A DNA stretch of 7,606 bases, taken from contig JAIKXO010000147.1 of the NCBI GenBank assembly GCA_024684065.1, positions 1 through 7,606 of the forward strand. The letters are read 5' to 3'. Under the pieces are notes generated by a model. That model was not told the origin of the DNA. It did no database searches and worked only from the letters and a program-made list of their open reading frames with translations. The stretch comes from Lachnospiraceae bacterium. GTDB lineage: Bacteria > Bacillota_A > Clostridia > Lachnospirales > Lachnospiraceae. Below, one piece after another: positions 5,756-7,606 of the stretch (positions are counted from its first letter, which is position 1; every line of letters begins with the position of its first letter). The position numbers were made by a program, and so were the translations under genes.

Positions 5756-6571
5756 TCAGCCCAGAAACTCTTCTTTTAAGTTTACTTTAAATTCCTTTGC
5801 AAGAATGCGCAAGTCATCGTCCGTAATGGTCTGTCGTTTTTGAGGTGTCATTGAAAGGACCTTTACCAGAATCTCGGCAGATTTCTCAGCCGTATGCATC
5901 AGACCGAATGTAGTATCAAAATCGCAGCCGGCAGCAAACATTCCATGATGAGCCCAGATCACCAGATCATATTCCCTCATCTTTTCGGCTGTAATCAATC
6001 CGATCCCTCTTCCGCCCGGAACCATCCACGGGATCACACCGACTCCGTCCGGAAAAACGACCGGGCATTCAGTGGCCATCTCCCACAGTTCATGCGTAAA
6101 TGTTGCATCATCCAAAGGAAGAACAAATGTCAAGGCTATGATATTGGTAGTATGCGCATGGTAGATCACCCTGCATTTCCCATGTGATACTTCCTTTTTC
6201 ACCTCATGATTCAGCAGATGCGAAGGCAGCTCCGAAGTGGGCACACTGTCCTTAAGGCCCCAGCATATTCTGTATTTTTCACCGGTTTCATCAATATTGA
6301 TGATTCCTATGTTCCTTTCCGGATCTTTGATGATGTTTTTAAAATACCTGCCGCTTCCGGTAACCATGAAATATTCGCCTGCAAGCCCCGGAACCGAAGC
6401 TGTTATATCAGTCCACGGCCCGTATGAGAGCTCATCCTTTACAGATTCGATCTCTGCATCAGTTATCCTGTAGCTCAGATTTCCTCCGTTGCGTTCATGC
6501 CACCCCATTTTATTGCCGTCATCGGCCATATTCACAAATCCTCTGGCAAACTCTGTTTCCGTTATCTTCAT
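5756..6571 (-). CDS. rhaD: L-rhamnulose-1-phosphate aldolase (class II, zinc)
   Basis: Cytoplasmic enzyme that splits L-rhamnulose-1-phosphate into dihydroxyacetone phosphate and L-lactaldehyde, the last step of the phosphorylative rhamnose pathway. The 271 residues compare with about 274 in E. coli RhaD and align throughout: KGW.ERNGGNL near the start (WHERNGGNL here), FMVTGSGRYFKN (68-79), PTSELPSH (111-118), VFPDGVG.IPWMVPG (172-186) and FGLMHTAEKSA (222-232). By offset from E. coli, the catalytic Glu is Glu114 and the zinc-binding histidines are His138, His140 and His209, all present. The ATG at 6571 begins one base after the rhaA stop, so translation of the two is coupled; AAGGA lies upstream inside rhaA. 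Similar proteins include L-fuculose-phosphate aldolase, but the motifs and the rhaA neighbour make RhaD clear. Confidence 0.97.
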   Translation of the reverse strand: MKITETEFARGFVNMADDGNKMGWHERNGGNLSYRITDAEIESVKDELSYGPWTDITASVPGLAGEYFMVTGSGRYFKNIIKDPERNIGIINIDETGEKYRICWGLKDSVPTSELPSHLLNHEVKKEVSHGKCRVIYHAHTTNIIALTFVLPLDDATFTHELWEMATECPVVFPDGVGVIPWMVPGGRGIGLITAEKMREYDLVIWAHHGMFAAGCDFDTTFGLMHTAEKSAEILVKVLSMTPQKRQTITDDDLRILAKEFKVNLKEEFLG

Positions 6572-6572
6572 C

Positions 6573-7606
6573 TTATCTTCCCGTCCTTTTTAGCAAAACT
6601 TCCTTTTCGTACTTTAACACATCATCATACCATTCAAGATCTGTCTTGACATTGCAGCTTCGGCAGTATTCATCCCAGACAGCTCCAAACGGATAGGTCT
6701 TGAGCTCTTCCTGGTATGCCATCAGTTTGCCGAATTCTCCGTTTTCCTGAAGAGTCCTTAGCATGTCATGAGGCATGAGCATCGCGTTAAGCAGCGCTTT
6801 TTGCCAGCTGCGGAAGCCGACTGCCCAGGCTCCTATCCTGTTGATCGATGCATCAAAGAAATCAAGAGCCATGTATACTCTGTGGAGAGCATCATTTCTG
6901 ACTATCTCTTTGGCCATTTCCCTGGTCTCATCATCAAAAAGCACAACATGATCAGAGTCCCATCTGACCGGTCTGGTTATATGTAATGCGATCTCATCAA
7001 AGTAGGTCAGCATAGCCGGGATCTTGTCGGATACCACCTCTGTAGGATGATAGTGTCCGTTATCCATTAGCGGCAGCACTCCTTTATGTGAAGCCGCGAA
7101 TCCCAGTGTGAACTCCGAAGACCCTGCGGTGTATGATTCAACTCCGATCCCAAAAACCTTTGACTCAACGCATGGTTTAACCTTGTCGGGATCGTATTTT
7201 ACCTCAAGTATCCTTTCAAGCGAGTCCTTGTATCTTAATCTCGGTGTGAGCCTGTCTGCCGGAATATCCTTAAAGCCGTCTCCTATCCAGAAATTAAGCA
7301 CACACGGTATTTTGAGTTCATCGGCAAAATATCCGGCGATCCTTATACAAGCCCTGCCATGCTCTATCCAGAATTCTCTGACAGATTCATCAGGGCTGGT
7401 AAGTGTCAGTCCGTCTTTTACCATTTCATGTCCGAAAAACGTAGGGTTAAAATCAAGTCCGGTACCGGTCTCTTTGGCAAGATCCACCCACGGTTTGAAA
7501 TCTTCAGGTTTAATGGCATTCCTGTTTCTGTATTCGTTTCCTTTGAAGATCGCGTAACTTGCGTGTACATTGATCTTCTTTTTTCCCGGAGTCAGTTCAA
7601 GAACTT
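6573..7606 (-). CDS. rhaA: L-rhamnose isomerase, 5' end beyond the window
   Basis: Cytoplasmic, metal-dependent isomerase converting L-rhamnose to L-rhamnulose. The frame is open to the right edge: 343 residues are visible, beginning VLELTPGKKKINVHASYAIF, which aligns with the E. coli stretch around residue 77. About 75-80 residues of a roughly 420-residue protein are therefore missing. A GTG at 7487 is an internal Val and not the start, because the conserved IKPEDFKPWVDLAK region runs through it. Conserved blocks include GLDFNPTFFGHE, the GHYHPTEVVSDK block and RPVRWDSDHVVLFDDETRE. The first His of HYH (codon at 7053-7055) and both Asp of WDSD match the E. coli metal ligands His262, Asp294 and Asp296 as I recall them. 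FFDASINRIGAWAVG is also intact. It is followed by rhaD after one base. The promoter and any rhaB kinase would lie to the right of the window. Confidence 0.97.
   Translation of the reverse strand, partial: VLELTPGKKKINVHASYAIFKGNEYRNRNAIKPEDFKPWVDLAKETGTGLDFNPTFFGHEMVKDGLTLTSPDESVREFWIEHGRACIRIAGYFADELKIPCVLNFWIGDGFKDIPADRLTPRLRYKDSLERILEVKYDPDKVKPCVESKVFGIGVESYTAGSSEFTLGFAASHKGVLPLMDNGHYHPTEVVSDKIPAMLTYFDEIALHITRPVRWDSDHVVLFDDETREMAKEIVRNDALHRVYMALDFFDASINRIGAWAVGFRSWQKALLNAMLMPHDMLRTLQENGEFGKLMAYQEELKTYPFGAVWDEYCRSCNVKTDLEWYDDVLKYEKEVLLKRTGR

Noticed and set aside
7108..7557. 149-codon plus-strand open frame opposite rhaA
   Set aside because: It is rich in Ser, Pro and Leu, as expected for an antisense shadow of a well-conserved gene; the rhaA motifs on the minus strand account for the region.
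7487..7606. GTG at 7487 as the start of the isomerase
   Set aside because: The frame stays open to the right edge and the upstream residues (NVHASYAIF, IKPEDFKPW) align with the conserved N-terminal part of RhaA, so the gene is cut by the window and not short.

Overview
The window carries part of an L-rhamnose utilisation locus from a low-to-mid GC Gram-positive bacterium, most likely a member of the Clostridia (Lachnospiraceae-like, for example a Butyrivibrio or Roseburia relative). The taxonomic inference rests on the protein styles: a lipoprotein sugar-binding protein with an acidic linker, paired cupin-AraC regulators, and a DUF624/YesL protein. Strong AGGAGG-type ribosome binding sites and the codon usage agree. 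No mobile element, CRISPR array, rRNA or tRNA was seen.

Layout. (1) Bases 1-3145, minus strand: a CUT1-type carbohydrate ABC transporter, transcribed from about 3.2 kb towards the left edge. The order is lipoprotein substrate-binding protein, a 100-bp gap with a strong hairpin, first permease (probable TTG start), then a MalG-type second permease cut by the left edge. No ATPase gene is visible; CUT1 systems in Firmicutes often use a shared MsmK-type ATPase encoded elsewhere. (2) Bases 3146-3320: a divergent promoter region with nested inverted repeats and an extended -10 that predicts a leaderless mRNA for the first regulator. (3) Bases 3321-5157, plus strand: two tandem, overlapping AraC-family regulators with N-terminal cupin domains. 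(4) Bases 5090-7606, minus strand: rhaA (L-rhamnose isomerase, 5' end beyond the right edge), rhaD (rhamnulose-1-phosphate aldolase) and a DUF624 membrane protein. The DUF624 gene overlaps the second regulator tail-to-tail by 68 bp.

How it fits together (inference). The transporter would import a rhamnose-containing sugar, perhaps an oligosaccharide from rhamnogalacturonan or plant or microbial polysaccharide, because CUT1 systems mostly carry oligosaccharides. RhaA isomerises L-rhamnose to L-rhamnulose, a kinase (rhaB, not in the window) would phosphorylate it, and RhaD splits L-rhamnulose-1-phosphate into dihydroxyacetone phosphate and L-lactaldehyde. One or both AraC proteins probably activate the divergent transporter operon in response to the sugar. 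The enzymes belong to well-known families. I see no evidence for a wholly new system; the points worth a second look are regulatory and architectural.
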